Below are positions 30,986 through 39,107 of a stretch of DNA of 64,000 nucleotides, piece after piece. This DNA comes from CAVVFX01 sp963747535. GTDB lineage: Bacteria > Acidobacteriota > Terriglobia > Bryobacterales > Bryobacteraceae. Position numbers and translations under genes: made by a program. The stretch is taken from the NCBI GenBank assembly GCA_963747535.1, contig CAVVFX010000011.1:1-64000 (forward strand), in the 5' to 3' direction. Under the pieces are notes generated by a model. That model was not told where the DNA came from. It was given only the letters and a program-made list of their open reading frames with translations, and made no database searches. Each line of letters starts with the position of its first letter. Positions within the stretch are counted from its first letter, which is position 1.

Positions 30986-31449
30986 GCGCGAACCTTTGCA
31001 ACTTAGTACTAACGAGGCTCCGCCTCAGACCGACGAGCATGTGGGCGTTGTAAGGCGTCGGCTAGACGCGCATGATCGGCCCGCCGCTAGATCCACTTGG
31101 TGGCCAACACGTTCACAAAATGGTCAAGTTTGAAACCGAGCACAAGCTGCCCCCCCCATCAATGCTGGAGGGTGGCATCGCAGGCGGATACGTTTGGGAG
31201 CAGTCGCCTCGACCATCTGACCATCTAGTCATCATGCGTTTGGGCTTTTTCGCCATCCCAATTATTGGGGACCAAGGTGAGTGGTGCGATATTACAGCCA
31301 CCACTCCTAATACGCGTATTGTTTCTTCGTGTGATGTGAGGCGATCGTCCGCTATTTTTCTCTAACTCAATATTACCGCTGGCTTGACGCGACCGGGGCC
31401 AAATGGCCAACACTATCTTCTCGGCGGTATGAAGCTCCCTCGCTACGAG
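30986..31449. other. Intergenic region without recognisable gene
   Basis: About 460 bases between repeat family B and the GxxExxY gene. A plus-strand open frame at 31072-31365 has no recognisable domain, no good ribosome-binding site and ordinary non-coding character, so it is not called. Confidence 0.5.
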
Positions 31450-31837
31450 CTAGGACTCATCGAATGCCAGTACCCGCCGTACAATGCCATCACGCAATAG
31501 CGGAACGTTGAAGTTGATGAGGAGGCCCGCCTTCCAGCCACCCAGACGCAGGTATGTCAGCAGTTGAGCCTCGTGGAGGGGGGTGATGCGATCAACGGCC
31601 TTGACCTCCACTACCACGGCGTCCGCCACGACCAGATCGAGCCGATAGCCACAATCGAGTTTAAGTCCCTTGTATTGTACCGGCAGCGGCAGTTCCAACT
31701 GGAAGGGTATTTGGCGCAAAGCTAATTCGTAACCAAGACATTGGACATAAGCAGATTCCAGCAGTCCAGGCCCAATCTGTGCGATGCACTTCTATGGCGG
31801 CGCCGATAATTGCCTCCGTGACTTCATTGACCTTCAT
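31450..31837 (-). CDS. GxxExxY protein (frameshifted)
   Basis: A small nuclease-like protein of the GxxExxY family (about 128 residues restored). Starting at ATG 31837 the frame reads 'MKVNEVTEAIIGAAIEVHRT'. One base near 31776 must be skipped to continue 'IGPGLLESAYVQCLGYELAL', which contains the naming motif G-x-x-E-x-x-Y. It then continues 'YRLDLVVADAVVVEVKAVDR' (D..E-x-K, as in PD-(D/E)xK folds) and 'EAQLLTYLRLGGWKAGLLIN'. The function of this widespread family is not established. Degenerate direct and inverted repeats lie just upstream at 31873-31963, as often seen near this family. Confidence 0.75.
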
Positions 31838-31872
31838 CGCATGAGTTTATCCTGGTTGCTCTTCTCCCCTGG

Positions 31873-31963
31873 GCTCCTCTTCTCTGCGACCTCCGCGCCT
31901 CTGCGGTCGACCCCAGCGTCCGGTTCAATGATTAACCGCTGAGACGCAGAGGGCGCAGAGGGA
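31873..31963. repeat. Inverted 'cgcagag' repeat pair
   Basis: The left arm (31873-31908), read on the minus strand, is ACCGCAGAGGCGCGGAGG, TCGCAGAGAAGAGG. The right arm (31934-31963) is ACCGCTGAGACGCAGAGG, GCGCAGAGGGAG. They form an imperfect inverted repeat of about 32 bases around a 25-base spacer. This 'cgcagagacgcagagg' sequence type is a known kind of dispersed element near GxxExxY genes in environmental genomes. Confidence 0.65.
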
Positions 31964-32069
31964 GCATCTATCGTGCCCCAACTGCTAATGCGGCGAAACG
32001 CCAACGCGCAAGCAAACTGATCGCAGGCTCCGCTTGCGTGCATGAGATGGAAGGTATTCAATAACCTCC

Positions 32070-32732
32070 ATGAGTGGGACCACCGTAAGGCGATCGCCCG
32101 GCCGTAAAGGCACCCCGCAAGCGGAGCCGCCATCGAAATTACCACAGACCGTGGCCGAAGTATTGGACCGGCACGTGACGCTGCAAGTGGAATCGATCGA
32201 CCGCATGTATTTGAACGTAATCGTAGGCCGATTGCAGATCCTGGAGGGGGCACTTCGCTTCCTTCGTGGGCAACGAGCCTCGGCTCTCCCCTTCGCCGAT
32301 CCGATGGTGCAGAGCCTCTGGAACGCTTTACTGCTTTTCGATCTGTTGCCGGCCGGATTCTCCAACCGGGACCTGCGGCGCAAATTGGCCGCCTTGCGGG
32401 GCCAGCCCGTCGCTCAATTCACCCAAGGCCGTATGACCTATCAACTGCGCCGGCTCCGCCTTCACGGCCTGATCGAACGGATTCCCAAGACCCATCGCTA
32501 CCAACTCACGAAATTCGGATTCCGCGTCGCCGCTTTTTGTACCCGCACTTACTCCAGAATTCTGCGGCCCGGCCTCGGACTTGTGCTGCCGGCTACGTCA
32601 TCCCTTCCAACTTCGTTGCGCCGCAGTTTCGATAAACTCGAACAGGAGGTCGAATCCTGGGTGCAACAGGCCAGACTGGCTGCGCAAAACTTGACGCAAA
32701 GACAACAAGTTTTTCTGCCTCAAGGAATCTAG
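32070..32732 (+). CDS. Internally deleted remnant of a ~500-aa conserved protein (winged-helix C-terminus)
   Basis: A 220-residue product. Residues 24-55 ('TVAEVLDRHVTLQVESIDRM', 'YLNVIVGRLQ') resemble the N-terminus, and residues about 66-200 ('GQRASALPFADPMVQSL', 'GFSNRDLRRKLAALRG', 'GRMTYQLRRLRLHGLIER') resemble the C-terminus, of a conserved protein I recall as about 500-530 residues long. The middle 300 or so residues are absent, with the junction near residues 56-66. The C-terminal part looks like a winged-helix DNA-binding domain ('RLRLHGLIERIPKTHRYQLT'). The frame is kept, so a short DNA-binding protein may still be made. It overlaps the convergent yceI stop by four bases. Confidence 0.6.
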   Translation: MSGTTVRRSPGRKGTPQAEPPSKLPQTVAEVLDRHVTLQVESIDRMYLNVIVGRLQILEGALRFLRGQRASALPFADPMVQSLWNALLLFDLLPAGFSNRDLRRKLAALRGQPVAQFTQGRMTYQLRRLRLHGLIERIPKTHRYQLTKFGFRVAAFCTRTYSRILRPGLGLVLPATSSLPTSLRRSFDKLEQEVESWVQQARLAAQNLTQRQQVFLPQGI

Positions 32733-33295
32733 CGTACGCTGGCCGAAACGCGGCCGGTCGCCGTCATCTCGATGTCAACCGATTTATCGACCTTGAGGAA
32801 AAGCGTGCTGGGGTCCTTCATGCCCCAGGCGACGAAGGGCACGGCGAATTTGATTTTCGACACCAGTTGATCTCCCTTGGCGCTCACCTCGACCCGCGCC
32901 GTGATCTCGTGGGCGGCGCCGTGGATCTTGAAAGTACCGTGCAACTTGACGCTCGACGCGCCGGCCAAATCGATCTTGCCTTCCACGCGGTCGGGCGAGA
33001 ACACGATTTCGGGATATTTCGCGGACTCGAGCACGTTTTTGTGCATGCGCCCGTCGCGCGCGCCGCTGCCGCTATTGCCGCTGGTAGCATCCACCACTAT
33101 TTCGCCGCTCGCTTTGCCGGTCTCAGGATCAAAAGAGATGTCGCCGCGCTTCAGCTTGAACGTGCCGTGAACAGTGTGGAGAACGTCGCCGAGGGTCCAG
33201 TTCACCTGCGTGCCTTCGGCGTTCAATTGAAAATGGTACTCAGCGGCGTCGGCTGGAAAAGCGAGGGAAAGGGCGAGCAGGGCTAGCTTGCGCAT
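32729..33295 (-). CDS. YceI-family periplasmic lipid-binding protein
   Basis: A 188-residue protein with a signal peptide ('LALLALSLAFPADAA') and a complete YceI-like lipocalin barrel: 'VNWTLGDVLHTVHGTFKLKR', 'SGEIVVDATSGNSG', 'DGRMHKNVLESAKYPEIVF' and 'LHGTFKIHGAAHEITA'. YceI barrels bind polyisoprenoids or other long lipids in the periplasm. It is the last gene of the aminotransferase-PKS-oxidoreductase operon (10 bases after the oxidoreductase), so it could carry the lipid made by that pathway; that link is inference. Confidence 0.88.
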   Translation of the reverse strand: MRKLALLALSLAFPADAAEYHFQLNAEGTQVNWTLGDVLHTVHGTFKLKRGDISFDPETGKASGEIVVDATSGNSGSGARDGRMHKNVLESAKYPEIVFSPDRVEGKIDLAGASSVKLHGTFKIHGAAHEITARVEVSAKGDQLVSKIKFAVPFVAWGMKDPSTLFLKVDKSVDIEMTATGRVSASVR

Positions 33296-33305
33296 CTGGA
33301 GTTCT

Positions 33306-34406
33306 TTAACGGAGGATCATTTGCCAACCTAGCGAAAGGCCGGTTGCAGCGAGTTGCCCGGGATTAAGGGAGCCAACGTGTCCGGCTAACAGGCTGGCGA
33401 AGCATTTGGGTTGTGCGGCCATGGCAGCGAGTGCGCGGCGGCGGATCCAGGGCCACCGGTCCATGGTCAGCATCAGGTCGGCCATGCATGCCGGGCGGAA
33501 GGCGATGCGGCGATGCGCTTCCGGGTAAGATGCCAGGTTGCCCTCCGCGAGCGCACGGGCGAGCGCCTCCGATTGCTCAAACGCCTGGCAGAGGCCCTCG
33601 CCAGTGATGGCATCAGCGGAACCGGAGGCGTCGCCGATCAGGGCCACGTTGCCGCGTACCACGGCTTTGAGGCGGCAGGTCGCAGTCGTCGCGCCGCGTT
33701 CGCGGCTGGATGGCGCGACACCGCTCAACTGCGATTCAAGCTGCGGAAATCGCGGTAAAGCCTCGGCGACGCGGAGTCCGGGCGTGCGTGAAATCAGCGC
33801 CACGCAGACCTCTTCCTGCGACACTGGAGTCACATAGATCTGGCACGCATTGCCCCAATAAATTTCCATGAACTCGGTCCAGGGCCGGCGGGCAAAATGG
33901 CGGCGATAGGCGAAGCGTCGCGAATTGCGCGAAAAGAGATCGAGTCCGGCCCAGCGGCGCACACGGGATCCGGAGCCGTCGGCGCCGATAATCCAGCGGG
34001 TCGAGATGCTTCGGCAAGGAGTCTGGACAGTATTGCCCCCTATCCCGGATACCGGCGTCGACCAGAGCATCTCGACGCCCATCCGGGCAGCCTGCTCGAC
34101 CAGATGATGGTGCAGCGAAGTGCGGCGGAAGCCGAGACCATAGCCGTGCGGGAAGTCGGAAACAACGGAGTGGCCTTCGCCGTGGAAGCGAACGCCGCGG
34201 AAGCGGAAACCTTCGCGTTCGGGAAGGACGATACCGAGGCGGTTCGCGGCGGAAATGGAATCGGGCATGAGTCCTTCACCGCAGGCTTTGTCGATCGGAG
34301 GGAGATTCCCGTCGGCGATCATGACGCGAAGGCCGCGAAGCCGCGCGGCGATGGCGGCCGCAAGGCCTGCGGGTCCGCCGCCGATGATGAAGATATCTGT
34401 GTCCAT
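33306..34406 (-). CDS. FAD-dependent oxidoreductase (geranylgeranyl-reductase / SrsC-like monooxygenase type)
   Basis: A 366-residue flavoprotein. An N-terminal dinucleotide fold 'FIIGGGPAGLAAAIAARLRG', the 'GADGSGSRVRR' motif (about residue 138) and 'ALIGDASGSADAITGEGL' (FAD ribityl-binding motif, about 262) place it in the para-hydroxybenzoate hydroxylase / geranylgeranyl reductase superfamily. Such enzymes hydroxylate alkylresorcinols or reduce isoprenoids. In actinobacterial phenolic-lipid operons a related flavoprotein (SrsC) follows the type III PKS, as here. Same strand as and 91 bases after the PKS gene; the spacer holds a dispersed repeat. Product unknown. Confidence 0.85.
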   Translation of the reverse strand: MDTDIFIIGGGPAGLAAAIAARLRGLRVMIADGNLPPIDKACGEGLMPDSISAANRLGIVLPEREGFRFRGVRFHGEGHSVVSDFPHGYGLGFRRTSLHHHLVEQAARMGVEMLWSTPVSGIGGNTVQTPCRSISTRWIIGADGSGSRVRRWAGLDLFSRNSRRFAYRRHFARRPWTEFMEIYWGNACQIYVTPVSQEEVCVALISRTPGLRVAEALPRFPQLESQLSGVAPSSRERGATTATCRLKAVVRGNVALIGDASGSADAITGEGLCQAFEQSEALARALAEGNLASYPEAHRRIAFRPACMADLMLTMDRWPWIRRRALAAMAAQPKCFASLLAGHVGSLNPGQLAATGLSLGWQMILR

Positions 34407-34420
34407 AGGATGTTTTGCGT

Positions 34421-34494
34421 CATCCGTTATCCGTTATCCGTCAACCGCCGGAACACATGCCTCCGGACCGACGACGGACAACTGATAACTGAAA
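34421..34494. repeat. 'Cgttatccgt' degenerate tandem repeat with inverted end
   Basis: ATCCGTTATCCGTTATCCG units, then ACGACGGACAACTGATAACTGA. The second part is close to an inverted copy of the first unit type (CCGTT..CGG/AACGG). It lies in the 91-base gap between PKS and oxidoreductase genes; compare 19619-19681. Confidence 0.6.
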
Positions 34495-34497
34495 GCG

Positions 34498-35550
34498 CTA
34501 ATTCCATTTCAACAAAACCAATTCCGAACAGAAGCCGGGTCCCGCGGCGGCGAGCACGCTCAACGCGCCGGGTTGCGGACGTTCCCGCTTCATCACTTCT
34601 TCCAGGACGCAAAGCACCGAGGCGGATGAAAGGTTGCCGGTCTTGCGCAAACAGTCCCAGGAAAGCTGGAGCGCTTCACGTTCCAGGCCGAGCGCCTCCT
34701 GGGTGGCTTCGAGAACCTTGGGGCCGCCGGTATGCATGATCCACGAACTGATGTCCTGGCGCGTCAGTTGGTGCCGGAGCAGGAAAGCGTCGACATCCTG
34801 GCCGAGGTGCTCGCGGATCACCTCCGGAACGCTGGGCGAGAGGACGATCTGAAAACCTTTCTCGGAAACATCCCAGCCCATCACATCTTCCGAATCGGGA
34901 TAGAACGTAGACCGGGTGTCGACGATGTCGGGTCCGGGTTGCTCGCGATTCGCGCCGGCGACCAGCACTGCCGCAGCACCATCGCCAAAGAGTCCCGAGG
35001 AAATGAGGTTGGCGACCGAGAGGTCCTTCTTCTGCAAGGTGAGCGAGCAGAGTTCGACCGACACCAAAGCGGCCACGTGATCCGGATAAGCGCGCACATA
35101 ATCGGCCGCACGGGAGATACCGGCCGCACCGGCGACGCAGCCGAGTCCGAAGATCGGGACACGTTTGATGTTGGGCGAGAGCTTCATGCGGTTGACGAGT
35201 TTGGCGTCGATCGAAGGGCTGCAGACGCCGGTGACCGAAACGAAGAAGATGGCATCGATGTCCTGCGGCGAGAGTCCGGCGTGGGTAAGCGCGCGGCAAA
35301 GTGCCTGGCTTCCCAGTTCTTCGGCGGCCTGCATCCAGGCGCGATTGAAGTCGCCGAAAGTCTCCATCTTGTAGTAGTCTTCCATCGGGAAGGCCAGATG
35401 GCGGCCATCGACGCAGGCGCGCGAGTGCAGGCGATCGAGAGTTTCGGGACGGCGGAGTTCATCGGCCCAATAGGTGCGCAGCGCGGTCAGCAGCAGTTCC
35501 TGCGGGTAGTAGTACTTAGGAAACGCGCTCGCCGCGCTGATGATTTTCAT
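34498..35550 (-). CDS. Type III polyketide synthase (chalcone/alkylpyrone synthase family)
   Basis: A 350-residue homodimeric ketosynthase that extends an acyl-CoA starter with malonyl-CoA. The Cys-His-Asn catalytic triad is intact: Cys138 in 'IFGLGCVAGAAG', His273 in 'WIMHTGGPKVLE' and Asn306 in 'KTGNLSSASVL'. 'GLFGDGAAAVLV' is also typical. Bacterial relatives make alkylpyrones, alkylresorcinols or tetrahydroxynaphthalene. It lies 13 bases downstream of a class III aminotransferase gene and upstream of the flavoprotein and yceI, so it is probably the core of one biosynthetic operon. An isoprenylcysteine-type O-methyltransferase, usual beside such synthases, is absent. Confidence 0.92.
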   Translation of the reverse strand: MKIISAASAFPKYYYPQELLLTALRTYWADELRRPETLDRLHSRACVDGRHLAFPMEDYYKMETFGDFNRAWMQAAEELGSQALCRALTHAGLSPQDIDAIFFVSVTGVCSPSIDAKLVNRMKLSPNIKRVPIFGLGCVAGAAGISRAADYVRAYPDHVAALVSVELCSLTLQKKDLSVANLISSGLFGDGAAAVLVAGANREQPGPDIVDTRSTFYPDSEDVMGWDVSEKGFQIVLSPSVPEVIREHLGQDVDAFLLRHQLTRQDISSWIMHTGGPKVLEATQEALGLEREALQLSWDCLRKTGNLSSASVLCVLEEVMKRERPQPGALSVLAAAGPGFCSELVLLKWN

Positions 35551-35563
35551 TTATTTTCGATGA

Positions 35564-36925
35564 TCACACGTTCACGGCACGCGTGGCCAGGCCAATCGCT
35601 TCAGTCCAGAACCCGGTGGAGTGGTGCGCCATGTGAACTACTTCGCGAATACCGCGCACGAATTGTTCGATTTGTTCTGTTTGGATGACCAGCGGCGGCG
35701 CCACCTTCAGAACCATAAAGTTGTTACCGCACATTTGCGTCAAAACCTGCTGGTCGCGAAACATACGCATTACCAGGACCTGGCCGAACATGGCGGGATG
35801 AATGTGGCGGAAAGATTCGAGCGCCAGGCGAAGACCCAACTGCTTTGGCGAGCAGAAAACGATCCCCGATAGCATACCGAGCCCGCGCACTTCCCGAACC
35901 ATCTCGTAGCCGGACAATTCTTCACGCAGGCGGGTTCGCAACTGATCGCCCAGCGCCAGCGCGCGAGGTCCCAGGCGCTCATTCTCCAGTACGTCGAGCG
36001 TGGCCAGCGCGGCGCGCATGGAGAGTGAGTTTTCTCCGAAGGTCGAGGTGTGAACGATGGATCGCTTGAGCGAATCGTAAACCGATTCGTAGATCCGGTT
36101 GGTCATCAGAACAGCGCTTACCGGAACCAGTCCTCCGCTGAGAGCTTTGGCGAGAATGACCATGTCCGGCTCGACGTCGAAATGATGAGCGGCGAGAAAG
36201 TGGCCGGTGCGGAACATGCCGGTCTGGACTTCATCCAGGACGAAGAGCGTCCCGTACTTCGCGCAGAGTTCCCTGGCTTCCTTCAGATAGTTGGCCGGAG
36301 GGAGCACGATGCCGCCCTCGGCCTGTACCGGCTCAACGAAGAACGCGGCGTAGCTTTTGGATCTGAGCTTCTGTTGCAGCGCTGCGAGATCGCCGAAGGG
36401 GATGGCCGCGGTATTGGCGAGCATGGGTCCGAACTTGCCGCGCCAGAACGGTTCGCTCATCAGGGAGAGTGCGCCGCAGGTGAGTCCGTGGAACGCGCCG
36501 TCGCAATAAAGCAGTCCTTCGCGTCCCGTGGTGGCGCGAGAAAATTTAATGGCCGCTTCGACGCCTTCGCTACCGGAGCAGGCGAAGAACGCCTTCTCGA
36601 GTTTGCCGCCGGCCAGACGGCAGAGACGTTTGGCGAGGTCACCGGCGAGATCGGGGACGTGGCTCTGCAACATCGCGGGACCGCGGCGATCGAGTTCGTA
36701 GTGGAGCGCGTCGATTACATCGGGATGGTTGTGGCCGATGTTGTGGACGCAGTAGCCGGAGAGGAAGTCGAGGAGCACGTCGCCCTGTGCGGTGTGGAGT
36801 TCGGCGCCGGAGCAGAGGGTATATTCGGTCTGCATCTGAAGCAGGTTAAGGAGCCGGACCCACTGCGGGTTGACGTGGTCAGTATAGGTTTGGATGGACG
36901 CGCTTGTCCTGGTGGCTGAGGTCAT
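35564..36925 (-). CDS. Class III PLP-dependent aminotransferase
   Basis: A 453-residue cytoplasmic fold-type I aminotransferase (acetylornithine/4-aminobutyrate type). Visible: 'ACSGSEGVEAAIKFSR' (phosphate-binding turn, about 115), 'DGAFHGLTCGAL' (about 142), 'VLDEVQTGMFRTG' (Asp231, pyridine nitrogen) and the Schiff-base lysine Lys260 in 'ILAKALSGG'. It is the first gene of the type III PKS operon. It may supply an amine-bearing starter or aminate the polyketide or its aldehyde; no precedent is certain. Alternatively it is an ordinary ornithine/omega-aminotransferase that happens to lie in the operon. Intact. Confidence 0.9.
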   Translation of the reverse strand: MTSATRTSASIQTYTDHVNPQWVRLLNLLQMQTEYTLCSGAELHTAQGDVLLDFLSGYCVHNIGHNHPDVIDALHYELDRRGPAMLQSHVPDLAGDLAKRLCRLAGGKLEKAFFACSGSEGVEAAIKFSRATTGREGLLYCDGAFHGLTCGALSLMSEPFWRGKFGPMLANTAAIPFGDLAALQQKLRSKSYAAFFVEPVQAEGGIVLPPANYLKEARELCAKYGTLFVLDEVQTGMFRTGHFLAAHHFDVEPDMVILAKALSGGLVPVSAVLMTNRIYESVYDSLKRSIVHTSTFGENSLSMRAALATLDVLENERLGPRALALGDQLRTRLREELSGYEMVREVRGLGMLSGIVFCSPKQLGLRLALESFRHIHPAMFGQVLVMRMFRDQQVLTQMCGNNFMVLKVAPPLVIQTEQIEQFVRGIREVVHMAHHSTGFWTEAIGLATRAVNV

Positions 36926-37146
36926 TGAAATCGGTTCTGTACTGACAAGGGTACACCCCGGTACGTTGGCCTTTTGTAAAGGCGATATTACAACTTACGT
37001 GCGATTGCATTCATGCGTTACAAACGAGCCAGCGGTCGCCACCAGGTTCGTCCGCCCGACATTTGGCTGAATCTTTACCTCTTTTAACGTGGTGATCCTA
37101 TATCGGTGCGGCACGAATGTAGTCCAATAAGGCAGAGGTAGAACCC

Positions 37147-37626
37147 TTGAAGAAGATCACGATTCACTTAATGAGCCTGGCGGCGATCACCGCCGGACTC
37201 TCTCTCACGCCGGCATTTGCCCAGGAAGGCAGGCCCGATCCAGCACAGATGGTGCAGATGCGCGTCGACCGCATGAACGACGAACTGAAGCTCAGCAAGG
37301 CTCAGCAGAAGCAGATTACGGCTATCTACATGGATGCTCAAACGGCCAATCAATCCGTGATGGGCGGTATGCGGACCGCCAACGAGTCGCTCGTCACTGC
37401 CATCAAGGGCAACGATGCAGCCGCGATGGCGCAGGCCGCCAATACCGTCGGAACCCTGACTGCCCAGATGACGGTCAACAACGCCAAGGCGGAAGCCGCC
37501 GTATATGCCGCGCTGACCCCGGATCAGCAGGCGAAGTATACGCCTCGCGCCGGGGGCGGAATGGGTTTTGGCGGTCCGGGCGGTGGTGGCGGCGGGCGGC
37601 GCCGCGGCGGTCCCCCGCAGCAGTAA
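37147..37626 (+). CDS. Spy/CpxP-like periplasmic protein
   Basis: A 159-residue protein starting at TTG 37147 (GAGG 11 bases upstream) with a signal peptide ('LAAITAGLSLTPAFAQ'). The helical middle (about 35-125, 'MNDELKLSKAQQKQITAIYM', 'AAVYAALTPDQQAKY') follows the LTxxQ-type pattern of Spy/CpxP periplasmic chaperones. The C-terminus is a glycine/arginine-rich tail ('GGPGGGGGGRRRGGPP'), which is unusual for Spy and may bind acidic ligands or simply be disordered. Likely an envelope-stress chaperone; single-gene unit. Confidence 0.75.
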   Translation: MKKITIHLMSLAAITAGLSLTPAFAQEGRPDPAQMVQMRVDRMNDELKLSKAQQKQITAIYMDAQTANQSVMGGMRTANESLVTAIKGNDAAAMAQAANTVGTLTAQMTVNNAKAEAAVYAALTPDQQAKYTPRAGGGMGFGGPGGGGGGRRRGGPPQQ

Positions 37627-37682
37627 TCAGACAATGACTGCGGGCGGCCGATTGGATACGGTCGCCCGCTATACTGGATTTG

Positions 37683-38267
37683 ATGTCCACACAGGCGAAG
37701 GCGTATCTGACGCCCGAACAGTACCTGGAAATCGAGCGCGCGGCGGAGTACAAGAGCGAGTACTTCCATGGCGAGATGTTCGCCATGTCGGGCGGGACTC
37801 TAGACCACGGCAGGATCTTCCGCAATCTAATCTCTTTACTCAATACCCAACTTCGCGGCCGGTCCTGTGAGGTTGCAGGCAGCGACCTCCGCCTTCAGGT
37901 GAGTTCCAAGGGTCTCTTTACCTATCCTGACATCGTGGTGTTTTGCGGCCAACCTCAATTCGCCGACCCGCGCAGGGACACCCTCACCGATGCGACGGTC
38001 ATCATCGAGGTGCTGTCACCCTCGACTGAGAACTACGACCGCGGATTCAAGTTCGAACAGTACCGCAAAATCCCTTCACTCAAAGACTACCTGGTCCTCG
38101 CGCAGGATCGTGTCCATCTGGAACACCACACTCGTCAGTCTGACGGTTCATGGAACCTGCGCGAGACATCGGATCTGAATGCGGTGATCCAACTGCCGTC
38201 GATCGAATGCAGCTTCCGCGTTAGCGAAGCGTACGAGCGGGTGGAATTCGAGCCAGTCACTTCTTAG
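37683..38267 (+). CDS. Uma2-family (DUF820) endonuclease-like protein
   Basis: A 194-residue protein. 'YLEIERAAEYKSEYFHGEMF', 'DLRLQVSSKGLFTYPDIVVF' and 'VIIEVLSPSTENYDRGFKFE' are characteristic of the Uma2/DUF820 family, a PD-(D/E)xK-fold restriction-endonuclease-like family multiplied in Acidobacteriota, Cyanobacteria and Chloroflexi. Motif residues D in 'YPDIVV' and E-x-L in 'IEVLSPS' are present. Biological role unknown. It overlaps the convergent gene by 11 bases. Confidence 0.87.
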   Translation: MSTQAKAYLTPEQYLEIERAAEYKSEYFHGEMFAMSGGTLDHGRIFRNLISLLNTQLRGRSCEVAGSDLRLQVSSKGLFTYPDIVVFCGQPQFADPRRDTLTDATVIIEVLSPSTENYDRGFKFEQYRKIPSLKDYLVLAQDRVHLEHHTRQSDGSWNLRETSDLNAVIQLPSIECSFRVSEAYERVEFEPVTS

Positions 38268-39054
38268 GACGGCTGGCCGTGGGATGGACCACGGGATGCG
38301 CCGGTGAAGGCGTCCAAGGCGATGGCGGGAAGGCGGTCAGCGCTCCGGAATGCGAGAAGCGCAAGCCTAATCCTGCAAGTTGGATGCTCGCGCCCTGCGG
38401 AGCCGGGCTGCCGACCCTTATCACCCCCCGCTTACCTTTGGTGCCTGGAAGCTGATCCGCGGCCATGAACGCCGTATGTCCACCCCTTGTCATCTTCAGT
38501 TCCGATTGCCCGAGAGGCGCGCCCCCTTCGTCCGTCGCGATGGCAGTCAGAAGGGCCGTTGAATTTGGGCTGCATACGAGGGTCAAGGCTACGCTGAACT
38601 CGAAGCCGGTGGTATTGTCGAAAGGGAAAATGAGCCCATGGGCGAGGGCATTGGTGAGCGGAGCAGTAGCCTCGCGATCCGGCTGTCCGGCTTGCCTTTC
38701 GCGAAATACGATGAAACCGGAGAGCGTGGCGGCTGAACTCAATGTCGCGCTGGCCACGACCAACGGGTCGGAATCGAGCCCGGGAGTATCGAGAATGGCC
38801 AGGCCGCCGGCGGCAATGGTGCCGCTGATCTGGTTATCCCTGCGGCCGTCGGTAAATGACACGAGGACCGGTTGTGCAGTGTCGCCCCGAAACGTCAAGG
38901 TGTAATTCACGGGTGCAGAGGCTGACTCATTTACCAGGTACAGACTGGTCTTCCAGCCACCGCCGTTAACCAGATGCGGAAAGACAGACGACGCAGGACA
39001 TTGTCCCCACAGACTAACGCCGCCGCCTATCAACACTACACAGATACGAAGCAT
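38257..39054 (-). CDS. Secreted protein of unknown function
   Basis: About 265 residues with a signal peptide ('VVLIGGGVSLWGQ'). The 'SSVFPHLVNGGGWKTSLYLV' opening of the mature part is one I recognise from many secreted Solibacter-type proteins; it introduces an Ig-like beta-rich domain ('VNYTLTFRGDTAQPVLVSF'). No catalytic motif is seen. The last 25 residues are proline-rich. I prefer ATG 39054, preceded by AGGATA, over an in-frame ATG at 39081 that falls inside a degenerate tandem repeat. Confidence 0.7.
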   Translation of the reverse strand: MLRICVVLIGGGVSLWGQCPASSVFPHLVNGGGWKTSLYLVNESASAPVNYTLTFRGDTAQPVLVSFTDGRRDNQISGTIAAGGLAILDTPGLDSDPLVVASATLSSAATLSGFIVFRERQAGQPDREATAPLTNALAHGLIFPFDNTTGFEFSVALTLVCSPNSTALLTAIATDEGGAPLGQSELKMTRGGHTAFMAADQLPGTKGKRGVIRVGSPAPQGASIQLAGLGLRFSHSGALTAFPPSPWTPSPAHPVVHPTASRPKK

Positions 39055-39070
39055 CAGACAATCTATCCTA

Positions 39071-39099
39071 TTCGTGTTCATTCGTGTTCATTCGTGGCC
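39071..39099. repeat. 'Attcgtgttc' tandem repeat
   Basis: Three adjacent copies of (a)TTCGTGTTCA ending TTCGTGGCC. The same repeat type (ATTCGTGTGCATCCGTGTGCA) is found at 62590-62700 and in degraded form at 250-276. It sits between the convergent-to-tandem minus-strand genes CocE hydrolase and secreted protein. Confidence 0.7.
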
Positions 39100-39107
39100 A
39101 AATGCTT

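Noticed and set aside
31072..31365. 97-codon plus-strand frame in an intergenic region
   Set aside because: No ribosome-binding site, no domain, and no coding-like character that I could see.
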